Notes under the pieces: model-generated | Database searches by the model: none | Seen by the model: the letters and a program-made list of their open reading frames with translations, nothing else | What the model was told of the DNA's origin: nothing | Position numbers and translations under genes: made by a program | Shown here: positions 24,877 through 32,712 of the stretch, piece by piece | How positions within the stretch are numbered: position 1 is the stretch's first letter | Layout: the number at the start of each line of letters is the position of its first letter | From: Fibrobacteraceae bacterium | GTDB taxonomy: Bacteria; Fibrobacterota; Fibrobacteria; Fibrobacterales; Fibrobacteraceae | Direction: 5' to 3' | Assembly (NCBI GenBank): GCA_017631885.1 | Contig: JAGBSH010000004.1 | Location: forward strand, 1 to 64,000 | Length of the DNA stretch: 64,000 nt

Positions 24877-26038
24877 AGAATATGATGCTATTGTTGTAGG
24901 CGCAGGTCCTGGTGGTTCTGTCGCTGCAAGGGAACTAGCAAGACAAGGGTTTTCCGTTTTACTTTTAGAAAAAAGAGAACGCGTGGGTTACCCTGTGCGG
25001 TGTGGAGAAGCAAGCACCACTTTTGCTGATTTGCAAAATTTCGGGCCGATTCCTGACGAATGTATTGAATCTAACATTAATGGCCTTTTTGTTTATGGCC
25101 CGCAAGGCACTGAAATTGACTATTACAAAAAAGATGTCGGCGTTATGCTTAACCGAGAAAAGTTCGACCCGTGCCTTGCAGAACTTGCTAAAAAAGATGG
25201 CGCAGAACTTTTAACGTTTGCAAGAGCTAGTGCATTGAGCGATGTTGAAAATGGTTTTCGAACTGTTACTGTGGTGACTGCTTCTGGAACAGAAAATGTG
25301 AAAGCCCGCGTAGTCATTGCCGCTGATGGGGTTGAATCTTTAATTGGTCGCATGGCTAAAATTCCTAGCGGTCAAAAGCCTGGTTTTTCTTGTTGCGGTG
25401 TTGATATTAAAGTAGAAGGCATTCTCACAAACCCTGAATACCTTACTTTCTGGCAAGGCCACGACTGGATTAATGATGGCTATATCTGGAGTTTTCCAAA
25501 AGTCCGTTCAAACACAACTAATTTTGGCGCAGGGTTTCTTATTCCTAAAACAGAAGGCCCGTCTATTTTAGAAGTGACTATGGATTGGCTGAATCGCTTG
25601 TTCCCCAATGCAAAAATTTTAGGAACTGTTGGTGGCGTTATTCCCGTTTCTGGAAATCTTGAACATTATGTGGCTGATTCTTTAGCACTTGTCGGCGATG
25701 CGGCTCACCATACTAATCCATTAACTGGTGGTGGTATTTCGGCTGCTATGCGCGCAGGGCGCCATGCGGCAAAAATTATTGGTGAAGGCCTCCGGACCAA
25801 TAATCTTTCTAAAGAGTTTTTATTGCAATATGAAACTCTTGTTGAAGAAGATTTTGGCAAATCCCACCGCAAGCAATTAAAATTTAGACGTTTCCTTTTA
25901 GAGCAAAATAAAGAAGACCAAGTAAATACTTACCATTTTTTAAATGCCGCTCTCGGTAAAAATGGGAAAAAACTTGATTTGCTAATACACCCTATGCGCT
26001 CATTAAAAGTTATTCGTGATTATATCAAATTCAAATAA
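24869..26038 (+). CDS. geranylgeranyl-reductase-family flavoprotein
   Basis: A 389-residue FAD enzyme. The Rossmann motif VVGAGPGGSVAARELARQG is followed by LLLEKRERVGYPVRCGEA, then VIAADGVES, and the FAD motif LVGDAAHHTNPLTGGGI near residue 275. These match the GGR family, which saturates isoprenoid chains of lipids, quinones or carotenoid precursors; the PVRCGEA segment is typical. It is paired with a ferredoxin gene by an 8-nt overlap. Menaquinone-side-chain or polyprenol reduction is possible, but the substrate is not shown. The next gene follows after 5 nt. Confidence 0.82.
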   Translation: MRKEYDAIVVGAGPGGSVAARELARQGFSVLLLEKRERVGYPVRCGEASTTFADLQNFGPIPDECIESNINGLFVYGPQGTEIDYYKKDVGVMLNREKFDPCLAELAKKDGAELLTFARASALSDVENGFRTVTVVTASGTENVKARVVIAADGVESLIGRMAKIPSGQKPGFSCCGVDIKVEGILTNPEYLTFWQGHDWINDGYIWSFPKVRSNTTNFGAGFLIPKTEGPSILEVTMDWLNRLFPNAKILGTVGGVIPVSGNLEHYVADSLALVGDAAHHTNPLTGGGISAAMRAGRHAAKIIGEGLRTNNLSKEFLLQYETLVEEDFGKSHRKQLKFRRFLLEQNKEDQVNTYHFLNAALGKNGKKLDLLIHPMRSLKVIRDYIKFK

Positions 26039-26043
26039 TTTTT

Positions 26044-27075
26044 ATGCGCACCTGTTGCCCTAGCTTTTATTTCAAATTTCAATGCCTAGCTTCAAAATGT
26101 TCTGATACTTGTTGCGCTGGCTGGGAAATAGAAATAGATGAAAAAACAGAAACGCTTTATAAAAATGTTTCTGGAGAAATGGGCGATAAATTAAAAGCAA
26201 ATATTGAAAATGGTCAATTCAAACTTTTACCTAATGAACGTTGTCCGTTTTTAACGCCTAATAATCTCTGTGAAATTTATTCTACTCTCGGGGAAAATTT
26301 TCTTTGCGCCATTTGCAAGGAACACCCTCGTTTTAAAGAATGGTTTGGCGATTATATGGAACAAGGTTTAGGACTTTGTTGCGAAGAGGCTATACGATTA
26401 TTGCTTAATGAAACTTCTTTGGAATTTGTTTCTTTTTATTCAGACGAAGCTATTATTTCTCTTTCCGAAGAAGATATTTTTTTCAGAGATAAAATATTTA
26501 ACCACAGAGAAAAAATTTTTTCCATTTTAAAAAATCGCACTATAGATTTTAAAGAACGATTAATAACTGTCTTTCATGAAGTGAAATCTTTTGAAGAAGA
26601 AAATTTTCCTTTGCTTTTAAAAAATAATTCTTCTAAAGAAAATGACTTTTCGATAACCCTTTCGCATTGGGTTAAAATTCTTGGTGAGACAGAAAGCCTT
26701 GGAAAATCTTGGGATAAAGTTTTAGGCGCTATTCAAACTAAAACCATTTCCAATATTTCTTCTCAATCTGTCTTTTCAGATGTGGAAAAAGAAAATATTG
26801 TGATTTATCTTTTGTTCCGTTATTATGCAAAAACTTTATACGAAGGTAATTTTTCAGAGAAATTTAAATTTGCACTTTTCTTTTTAATTATTCTAGAAAA
26901 TTTTGCCAATGAATTAGCCTATGATTCTGTTGGTGACACTAAAATCAATGCCATAAAGATGCTTTCTAAACAACTTGAATATTCTGAAAACAATCTCTAT
27001 TTTCTTTTTGAACATTTTAATAATGATGTTTTCTTTTCAGAAAATTCTTTTTTGAATTTAATACAATATTTTTAA
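26044..27075 (+). CDS. FliB/YkgJ-like cysteine-cluster protein
   Basis: A 343-residue protein with the N-terminal cysteine cluster of FliB-type proteins: CSDTCCAGWEIEID, RCPFLTPNNLCEIY, LCAICKEHPRF and a later CCEEA. FliB in Salmonella methylates lysines of flagellin. No flagellar genes are in the window and Fibrobacter is regarded as non-flagellated, so the family name should not be taken as function. The Cys cluster probably binds a metal or an iron-sulfur centre. The C-terminal two thirds are helical and unassigned. It lies in a tight run between the GGR-like gene and prmA. Confidence 0.72.
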   Translation: MRTCCPSFYFKFQCLASKCSDTCCAGWEIEIDEKTETLYKNVSGEMGDKLKANIENGQFKLLPNERCPFLTPNNLCEIYSTLGENFLCAICKEHPRFKEWFGDYMEQGLGLCCEEAIRLLLNETSLEFVSFYSDEAIISLSEEDIFFRDKIFNHREKIFSILKNRTIDFKERLITVFHEVKSFEEENFPLLLKNNSSKENDFSITLSHWVKILGETESLGKSWDKVLGAIQTKTISNISSQSVFSDVEKENIVIYLLFRYYAKTLYEGNFSEKFKFALFFLIILENFANELAYDSVGDTKINAIKMLSKQLEYSENNLYFLFEHFNNDVFFSENSFLNLIQYF

Positions 27076-27942
27076 ATGAATATCTATATTTCAAATATGC
27101 AAAAAACAGAAATTTGGTATAAAGCTCAAGGCCGCTGTAAAAGCGAAGAATATGAAATCGTTTCTTACCTTCTTTTTGAAGCAGGTGTTCTTACACTAGA
27201 AGAACTTGAATGTGAAAATCCAGAATTAACAGAATTCCGCTTTTATACTGGTAATAAAGAAGAACGCGATTCTATCGTTGAAAAATTCCCTGAATACTTT
27301 TTTGAAATTTCTGAAGAGCCAGCTAAAGATTGGGATAAATGGTGGCGTGATAGAGCAGAACCTGTGGCGGTCAGCCCGCATTTATGGGTAAGACCTCCTT
27401 GGGTCGAATTCACTCCAGACGATGAAAATGCAATTGTGTTAGAACTAGAAGCTAAAACAGCTTTTGGTACAGGCGAACACGAAACGACATCAAGTACAGC
27501 TGCTTTAATGGAAGGTATTGACTTTACCAATAAAACAGTTTTAGATATTGGCACAGGAACAGGAATTTTGGCCATGTTTGCTAGGCGAAAAAATGCAGCC
27601 CTTGCTGTCGGCACAGAAATTGACCCACAAGCTCTTCCTTGTATCGCTGAAAATTTTGAAAGAAATGGTTTTAAAGATTCTTGTGCAGTTCTTGGTTTTC
27701 TTGATGCCTTTGCCGACAATGTCAAATTTGATGTTATTGTCTGCAATATGATTCGTAGTGAACTTTGGCCATTACGTGATGACATTGAAAATCTTCTTGC
27801 AAGTGGTGGTTATTTTGTAGTATCAGGCCAATTAGAAGAAGAAAAACAATATGTTCTAGATTGGTTTTCAGAATGTGGTTTCCAGGTTGAAGAAGAAATA
27901 GTTCGCGGCGAATGGTGGAGTGCACGGGCGAGGGCTTTATGA
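27076..27942 (+). CDS. prmA: ribosomal protein L11 methyltransferase
   Basis: A 288-residue SAM-dependent methyltransferase. The N-terminal ferredoxin-like domain has the WDKWWRDRAEPVAV region, followed by PWVEF and TAFGTGEHETTSST, a hallmark of PrmA. The SAM motif is VLDIGTGTGILAMFARRK. The usual catalytic-loop NIL...PL is here CNMIRSELWPLRDD. The start is uncertain: ATG 27076 directly follows the previous stop, while ATG 27100 (MQKTEIWYK) fits the usual PrmA beginning. It methylates L11 on the ribosome. The following gene overlaps by ATGA. Confidence 0.87.
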   Translation: MNIYISNMQKTEIWYKAQGRCKSEEYEIVSYLLFEAGVLTLEELECENPELTEFRFYTGNKEERDSIVEKFPEYFFEISEEPAKDWDKWWRDRAEPVAVSPHLWVRPPWVEFTPDDENAIVLELEAKTAFGTGEHETTSSTAALMEGIDFTNKTVLDIGTGTGILAMFARRKNAALAVGTEIDPQALPCIAENFERNGFKDSCAVLGFLDAFADNVKFDVIVCNMIRSELWPLRDDIENLLASGGYFVVSGQLEEEKQYVLDWFSECGFQVEEEIVRGEWWSARARAL

Positions 27943-28601
27943 AATTAGATGCAATCGAATGTATGCAAAAGCGTAAAAGCGCTCGTGAATTTTCAGATAA
28001 AAAAATTCCTGAAGAAGTTTTGCAAAGGATTCTTGAGGGGGTGCGTTTTGCCCCTTCGAGTAAAAACACGCAACCTTGGAAACTTTCTCTTATCGAAGGG
28101 GCAAGGCTTTGTGCGCTGCGTAAAGAACTCTGTGAACAATTTGATTTAGGCGCACAAAGCAGGCCGGATTTTTCACAAAATCTACAAGAACTCTACCGGC
28201 CACGCGCCATCGCTCTAGGAAAATCTATTCTCACCTATAAAGGTATTACTCGCGAAGACAAAGAAGGCAGACGCCAACACGACAGAGCAAACTTTGAATT
28301 TTTTAATGCAAAGCAAATTCTCGTATTAAGTGTTGCTAAAGAACCAAACGAAACCACATTAATGGATTTAGGAATTTTTGCTGGCTATTTAATGCTTGCT
28401 ATTGAAAACGAAGGTTTAGCTTGCTGCCCACAAGTCAGCGTCATTAATTACGCCGATTCTTTTCGGAAAATTTTACCAGAACTTCAAGAAGAAAAAATTG
28501 CTATGGTATTCCCTGTAGGCTACCCTTTAGAAAATTCTCATGTAAATAATTTCCGTTCTGAACGAGAAAATATTAACGTCTGGTTCCAAAAAATTTCTTA
28601 A
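27939..28601 (+). CDS. nitroreductase-family protein
   Basis: A 220-residue FMN-dependent oxidoreductase, second of the family in the window. Signatures are CMQKRKSAREFSDKKIPEE, FAPSSKNTQPWKLSLIEG and a late IAMVFPVGYPLE. ATG 27939 overlaps the prmA stop as ATGA, and GAGGG precedes it, so this start is preferred to the ATG at 27912. Length is typical of the larger NfsB/BluB-like branch. Its substrate is unknown. It is convergent with the next gene and their ends overlap by 4 nt. Confidence 0.86.
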   Translation: MKLDAIECMQKRKSAREFSDKKIPEEVLQRILEGVRFAPSSKNTQPWKLSLIEGARLCALRKELCEQFDLGAQSRPDFSQNLQELYRPRAIALGKSILTYKGITREDKEGRRQHDRANFEFFNAKQILVLSVAKEPNETTLMDLGIFAGYLMLAIENEGLACCPQVSVINYADSFRKILPELQEEKIAMVFPVGYPLENSHVNNFRSERENINVWFQKIS

Positions 28602-29581
28602 AAAATATTGCGGTATTTTCCGTAATATCCCATTCTATTCAATTTCTGTAACCTTCTTGCAATAATAGCACTAGGCAATTTAAATTCTTTTGAGAAGAAT
28701 TTTACGGCTCGTTCAGAATAATCTCCAACGGCTAAAATTTGACACTCTCTAAATTCAGATAAAAGTTTATCGTCTGCTTTTTTCTTGTATTCTTGATTTT
28801 CTTTTAACCCTGCAATATCTTTTACAAACATTCCTGTTTTTTCCGTTTCAAAAAATTCTAATGCTTCAAAAAGCATTTCAAGAAAAAGTATTTCATTTGC
28901 ATAACGTTCTGAAAAAATCAACAATGGTTTAGAATTTTTAAAAACACCTACAGCTCCAGAAAATGCTTGTGGAAAACTCGGAACAAATACTAAACTTATG
29001 CCAAACTTTTTGCAAAGTTCTAAAGCTTTTTCTAAAAAATTTTCTTCTTTTAAATAAGAAAGATTTAAAAGTTTTTTCCTTAAAATATCTAAACCTTTAG
29101 CAGAAAATAAATTCTTTTCTTCTTTCGCATCAAGCAATTCTCCACAACGATACCATGCAGCATAAATTTTTGGAAAATCACTTTCTGAAAAATCAACAGA
29201 AACTATTGGCGAATTAGAAGAGAGATAAGCTTTTTCAAAAGCAGATTTTGATCCTATTTGAAAAAATTGAAATAATTGCTCATGTTTTGGAAGATTAGAG
29301 TCTTTATCCAAAAAACCACGAGAAACTAAAGCCCTAAAAGGAAAGCCCTCTGCAAAATCTTGATCTGAATTTCCATAGTGTAAAATATTTTCATCAACAA
29401 GTCCTAAAACTCGATGCATATAAAAGATATCTAACTCTGCTAAAGCTATTTCTGCTTTTGCCCAAGCATAAACTAAATTCTTAGCACGACCTATCCGTGC
29501 TGCAAATTCATACAGCGACAAATTCTTTTCTTTGCGAACAGAATCTAAATTTTTGGAAAAAGAACCTTCTAAAATTTTCAT
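28598..29581 (-). CDS. HTH regulator with ImmA/IrrE-like domain lacking HExxH
   Basis: A 327-residue protein. The N-terminus has an XRE-like helix-turn-helix (KNLSLYEFAARIGRAKNLVYAWAKAE, about 17-42). The region around 205-265 has the ImmA/IrrE layout: KKFGISLVFVP, a strand SGAVGVF, KPLLIFSERYANE and then the helix that should hold HExxH. Here that helix reads MLFEALEFF, with no His pair, so zinc-peptidase activity should be absent. Such fusions are often antitoxins or phage-type regulators. ATG 29581 is the start, and it lies inside an 11-bp inverted repeat. A toxin partner is not recognisable. Confidence 0.68.
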   Translation of the reverse strand: MKILEGSFSKNLDSVRKEKNLSLYEFAARIGRAKNLVYAWAKAEIALAELDIFYMHRVLGLVDENILHYGNSDQDFAEGFPFRALVSRGFLDKDSNLPKHEQLFQFFQIGSKSAFEKAYLSSNSPIVSVDFSESDFPKIYAAWYRCGELLDAKEEKNLFSAKGLDILRKKLLNLSYLKEENFLEKALELCKKFGISLVFVPSFPQAFSGAVGVFKNSKPLLIFSERYANEILFLEMLFEALEFFETEKTGMFVKDIAGLKENQEYKKKADDKLLSEFRECQILAVGDYSERAVKFFSKEFKLPSAIIARRLQKLNRMGYYGKYRNIF

Positions 29582-29601
29582 ACGCAAAAAGTATGAAAAT
29601 T
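29573..29601. promoter_or_regulatory. 11-bp inverted repeat over the regulator start codon
   Basis: AATTTTCATAC (29573-29583) and GTATGAAAATT (29591-29601) are perfect arms with 7 nt between, and the start codon lies in the left arm. It could be the regulator's own operator, or an mRNA hairpin masking the start. Confidence 0.5.
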
Positions 29602-29613
29602 CAAAAAGAAAAA

Positions 29614-29802
29614 TCAATATTTAGTTTCTTGCGTAAGAAACTTTTTTTCCCTCAAACGGTAAATAGAAGATTGTTCATTCTGGTGCATTGCAGCGTGTTT
29701 TTTAGAATAATTCAGCTGAAGCGCTAAATTCTCCTTAGACTTCACAAAAGAAGCCTTCTTGCCAGACATATTCGCTACAATATTTTTAAAATGCTTTGTC
29801 AT
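29614..29802 (-). CDS. small basic ORF upstream of the HTH regulator
   Basis: A 62-codon frame, Lys/Asn/Gln-rich, with no hydrophobic core (MTKHFKNIVANMSGKKASF...). It ends 32 nt before the regulator start, where a toxin gene would sit in a HigBA-like pair, but it is too short and lacks HigB motifs. No ribosome site is evident. It may be spurious or a remnant. Confidence 0.25.
   Translation of the reverse strand: MTKHFKNIVANMSGKKASFVKSKENLALQLNYSKKHAAMHQNEQSSIYRLREKKFLTQETKY
29623..29642. repeat. palindrome AGTTTCTT/AAGAAACT
   Basis: 8-bp arms around GCGT, followed by a T run on the plus strand (29642-29648). It is either a plus-strand terminator facing the regulator gene or a second binding site 41 nt upstream of that gene. 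Confidence 0.4.
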
Positions 29803-29985
29803 TTATCCAAAACCAATGTTTTTAAAACTTTACACAAGATAGTATAAGTATCATAAAAATAAAAGGGTGGAAAAATACATCTGTGAGAAAAAGCACTAAA
29901 AAAAACTCCTTTTCTTGTTTTTTAAGTAAGAAAAAGATATAATTTAGGGTGATTTTAGCCACCATTTAATAAAAAAGAGGCATTT

Positions 29986-30927
29986 ATGAAAAAATATGGT
30001 ATTCTCGCTCTTATTGCAGCAGGTTCATTTATTGGTTGTGCAAGTGCTCCAAAACCAGATGTAAACCCAAAAGAAGCTCCTGTTGTTCAAGTACAAAAAG
30101 ATACTTTAGTATCTGCTACTGATCGTAAAAGTTATGCCCTTGGTATAAATGTCGGTCGTTCTTTAAAAGATGTTCTTTTAACAGGTATTGATTTGGACAT
30201 CATGCAAAAAGGTCTCAAAAGCCAACTTGATACCTCTGCAAAAGTTTTAATGACAGAAGAAGAAATTGAATCCACTTTACAAGATTTAGTTAAAGATTTA
30301 CAAGCCAAACGTGAAGCTGATGCTAAAGCTCTCTTGCAAAAAACTCTTGAAGAACAAAAAGCTTTCCTTGCTAAAAATGCAAAAGATAGTGGTGTTGTAA
30401 CTACATCTAGCGGGCTTCAATATAAAATTGAAAAAACAGCTGATGGCATTGCGCCAAAACGCGAAGATAAAGTAAAAGTTCACTATAAAGGTAGCTTACT
30501 TGATGGCAAAGAATTTGATAGTTCTTACTTGCGTGGCGAACCACTTGAATTCCCTGTTAGCGCAGTTATTGAAGGTTGGCAAGAATTACTTACTAACATG
30601 AAAGTTGGTATGAAAGTTAAAGCCTGGATTCCAAGTGAACTCGGTTATGGTGAAGTTGGAGCTCCTCCGGCAATCCCTGGAAACTCTTTACTTATTTTTG
30701 AAGTTGAATTGTTAGAAGTTCAAGCAGCAAATCCTCCTGCTGACACACTCAATGTTGCTCCTTTAGCAGACTCCACTCAACAAACGCCTGCTCAAGCAGA
30801 AGTTAAAACAGATTCTGCTACAACAACTCCAAAAGCAGAACCAGCTAAGCAAGAAGTAAAGCCTGCTGAAAAGAAAGTGGAAAAAACAGAGCCAACTAAA
30901 ACAGAAACAAAGGCTCAAAAGAAATAA
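29986..30927 (+). CDS. FKBP-type peptidyl-prolyl isomerase, lipoprotein
   Basis: A 313-residue periplasmic lipoprotein (signal to FIGC, Cys18; CASAPKPD). The N-terminal FkpA/Mip-type dimerisation domain (RKSYALGINVGRSLKD to about residue 135) has a helical linker. The FKBP domain spans about 138-246, with KVKVHYKGSLLDGKEFDSSY, VIEGWQELL and IPSELGYGEVG; it ends at LLIFEVELLEV. A Pro/Ala/Lys/Glu-rich tail of about 65 residues follows, unusual for the family and perhaps a wall-contacting tether. It assists folding of proline-containing exported proteins. AAGAGG precedes ATG, and a terminator follows. Confidence 0.93.
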   Translation: MKKYGILALIAAGSFIGCASAPKPDVNPKEAPVVQVQKDTLVSATDRKSYALGINVGRSLKDVLLTGIDLDIMQKGLKSQLDTSAKVLMTEEEIESTLQDLVKDLQAKREADAKALLQKTLEEQKAFLAKNAKDSGVVTTSSGLQYKIEKTADGIAPKREDKVKVHYKGSLLDGKEFDSSYLRGEPLEFPVSAVIEGWQELLTNMKVGMKVKAWIPSELGYGEVGAPPAIPGNSLLIFEVELLEVQAANPPADTLNVAPLADSTQQTPAQAEVKTDSATTTPKAEPAKQEVKPAEKKVEKTEPTKTETKAQKK

Positions 30928-30946
30928 ACTTTCTCTGAAAATTTTT

Positions 30947-30982
30947 AAAGCGGAAACTATGAAGAGTCTCCGCTTTTTTTGT
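30947..30982 (+). terminator. terminator after the FKBP gene
   Basis: AAAGCGGAAACT/AGTCTCCGCTTT, imperfect stem with a 6-nt loop, followed by a T run. Confidence 0.75.
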
Positions 30983-31069
30983 AAATAAAAAAATTACCAT
31001 TTTTTAGTGATAAAATTCTTTTGGATAAGCGTTCTATACTAATAGACACTTTTTTTATAAGGACGCTTT

Positions 31070-31738
31070 ATGCCAAAAACTCAAAAGCCTTTTCGGATAG
31101 GATTTTTTATTGATGGCTTTACTTTACACAAAGTCAATCACTATTACAAATACTATCATAAATTTCATTCCCATATTTCTTTTAGTGGTTTAAGAAATTT
31201 TGTAATGAAACAAGTCAAACCTTATTGCCCTAAAAATAAATCTCTTATTTTAGAAGGGCACTATTACCATTCACGTAAAAATCCTGCATACGATAACGAA
31301 TGCCCTTTTAATACAAGTCTAGAAAGGTTTGAAGAAAAACTTCTTGATCAAGGTATACAAATGCATTACCCAAATGCACCGCTTGATTGGAAAACATCTG
31401 GGAATAGCGATTTAATTAATGACATAAAAATGTATGCCATGTTCCAAGAAATAGATATCGCTGTTTTGCTTTCTACTCAAGGCTTTTATGCTGAAACTGC
31501 AAAAATGTTACGAGAACAAAAAATACCGCTTATTCTTTTAGGCTGGAATTTTGCATACCCTAAAAATCAAAAACTTATTCTTTGGAAAACAGATATAGAC
31601 CTCAAAAATTATGCATTCCAATATATCGCTATGGAAAAAATCATGGATAATAAAAACATGACATCTCTTTTTGAAAAGAAACCTAAATTATTGATAAAAC
31701 CGACTCATAAAATGTCATATCGTTTTCAACGAGCCTGA
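31070..31738 (+). CDS. NYN/LabA-like (PIN-fold) domain protein
   Basis: A 222-residue protein of the NYN (DUF88/LabA) type, a PIN-like nuclease fold. The first acid is in GFFIDGFTLHK. GNSDLINDIKMYAMFQEIDIAVLLSTQGFYAETAKML holds the usual Lys plus acidic pattern, although the expected second acid before the last strand (often SGDGDF) reads STQGF. Nuclease activity is thus uncertain. The C-terminus is basic (KPTHKMSYRFQRA), consistent with RNA contact. AAGGA precedes ATG. It is monocistronic, flanked by two terminators. Confidence 0.72.
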   Translation: MPKTQKPFRIGFFIDGFTLHKVNHYYKYYHKFHSHISFSGLRNFVMKQVKPYCPKNKSLILEGHYYHSRKNPAYDNECPFNTSLERFEEKLLDQGIQMHYPNAPLDWKTSGNSDLINDIKMYAMFQEIDIAVLLSTQGFYAETAKMLREQKIPLILLGWNFAYPKNQKLILWKTDIDLKNYAFQYIAMEKIMDNKNMTSLFEKKPKLLIKPTHKMSYRFQRA

Positions 31739-31760
31739 AACTTCAGTCTATTCTCTTTAT

Positions 31761-31792
31761 AAAAAAAAGACAGGTGTTTAACCTGTCTTTTA
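31761..31792. terminator. bidirectional terminator between the NYN and OMP genes
   Basis: AAAAGACAGGT and ACCTGTCTTTT arms (31765-31775, 31781-31791) around GTTTA, with A/T runs on both sides, between convergent genes. Confidence 0.85.
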
Positions 31793-31814
31793 TCAATAGC
31801 TTTTTAATTAAAGA

Positions 31815-32645
31815 TTAAAGGCGATCGCGTTGTTTCTTTTGCCAAGGTGAAAGGAATGTCCAAGTGAGTCTTGCACCAAGGAAGAAAGTGTCGCCATTCA
31901 CATCGGCACTACCATATTCAACATCTTCAATATCAATTTCGCCATAGCGAATTACACGATAACCACCATAGATACCAATAGAAATCGGGTCAAAAGAAAG
32001 GCGCAATTCTAATTCTGCGTTAAAAGTCATTGCAAATGTGCTGTAGTAACGATTACGCATATCTGTGACTTTGATTTGGTCTTCAAGAGCGCCACCATCA
32101 TAATTCAAAATATCATAAGAATTTACAAAGTGAAGGTTCAATAAATTGAAACCGATACCTGCAGCTGGAATCAAATTGATGAAAGTATTTTCTCCAAATA
32201 ACTTCCAACCAAACATCCAGTCAGCACCATAAGCAAACCAAGCTGCATCTGTTGCGCCAGAGCCTTCAGAAACTTGAGTTGGCATAAAGTTTATGTCAAA
32301 CCAAGTCAAGAACTGCTTGTACTGGGCACCGATGTTTACATGCAGACCAAGATAGTAATCATCAAAATGATCATAAGAACTTAATGAACCATCACCAACA
32401 AACTTAGCATCAGAAGAATCGCCACTAGCTGATTCTTGAATAACTCCTTTTCCACTAGAAAAGAGAAGTCTATTGATATAGTTGATGTGTTCGGAGTTCA
32501 TGTTACGATAATCGCCTCCGATAGAAATAAAGCCGCGGATATGTTCTTTCTCATAGAAAGAAGATTCTGCATCAGCAGATGCAGTAGCTACAAAAAAGCC
32601 AATCAAAATCGCTGTCAAGCGAAAAACTGTTTTAGAAATACGCAT
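31815..32645 (-). CDS. outer-membrane beta-barrel protein
   Basis: A 276-residue exported protein with signal peptide MRISKTVFRLTAILIGFFVATASADA, then amphipathic strands such as HIRGFISIGGDYRN, LGLHVNIGAQYKQ, TWFDINFMP, AWFAYGADWMFGWKLFG and the final GDTFFLGARLTWTFLSPW. The size and strand count (10-12) suggest a small barrel of the OmpA/OmpW-like class. No ligand-binding motif is recognised. It is transcribed alone towards the shared terminator. The final aromatic (F or W) is followed by a basic tail QKKQRDRL, which is unusual. Confidence 0.72.
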   Translation of the reverse strand: MRISKTVFRLTAILIGFFVATASADAESSFYEKEHIRGFISIGGDYRNMNSEHINYINRLLFSSGKGVIQESASGDSSDAKFVGDGSLSSYDHFDDYYLGLHVNIGAQYKQFLTWFDINFMPTQVSEGSGATDAAWFAYGADWMFGWKLFGENTFINLIPAAGIGFNLLNLHFVNSYDILNYDGGALEDQIKVTDMRNRYYSTFAMTFNAELELRLSFDPISIGIYGGYRVIRYGEIDIEDVEYGSADVNGDTFFLGARLTWTFLSPWQKKQRDRL

Positions 32646-32712
32646 TGATAAACTCCACGCATAAAATTTTCCTATTAAAATACATTATATATTTGAATTG
32701 TGTTGGATAAAA

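Noticed and set aside
28598-29802. HigBA-type toxin-antitoxin pair
   Set aside because: The upstream ORF is too short and lacks HigB motifs; only a weak small-ORF entry was kept.
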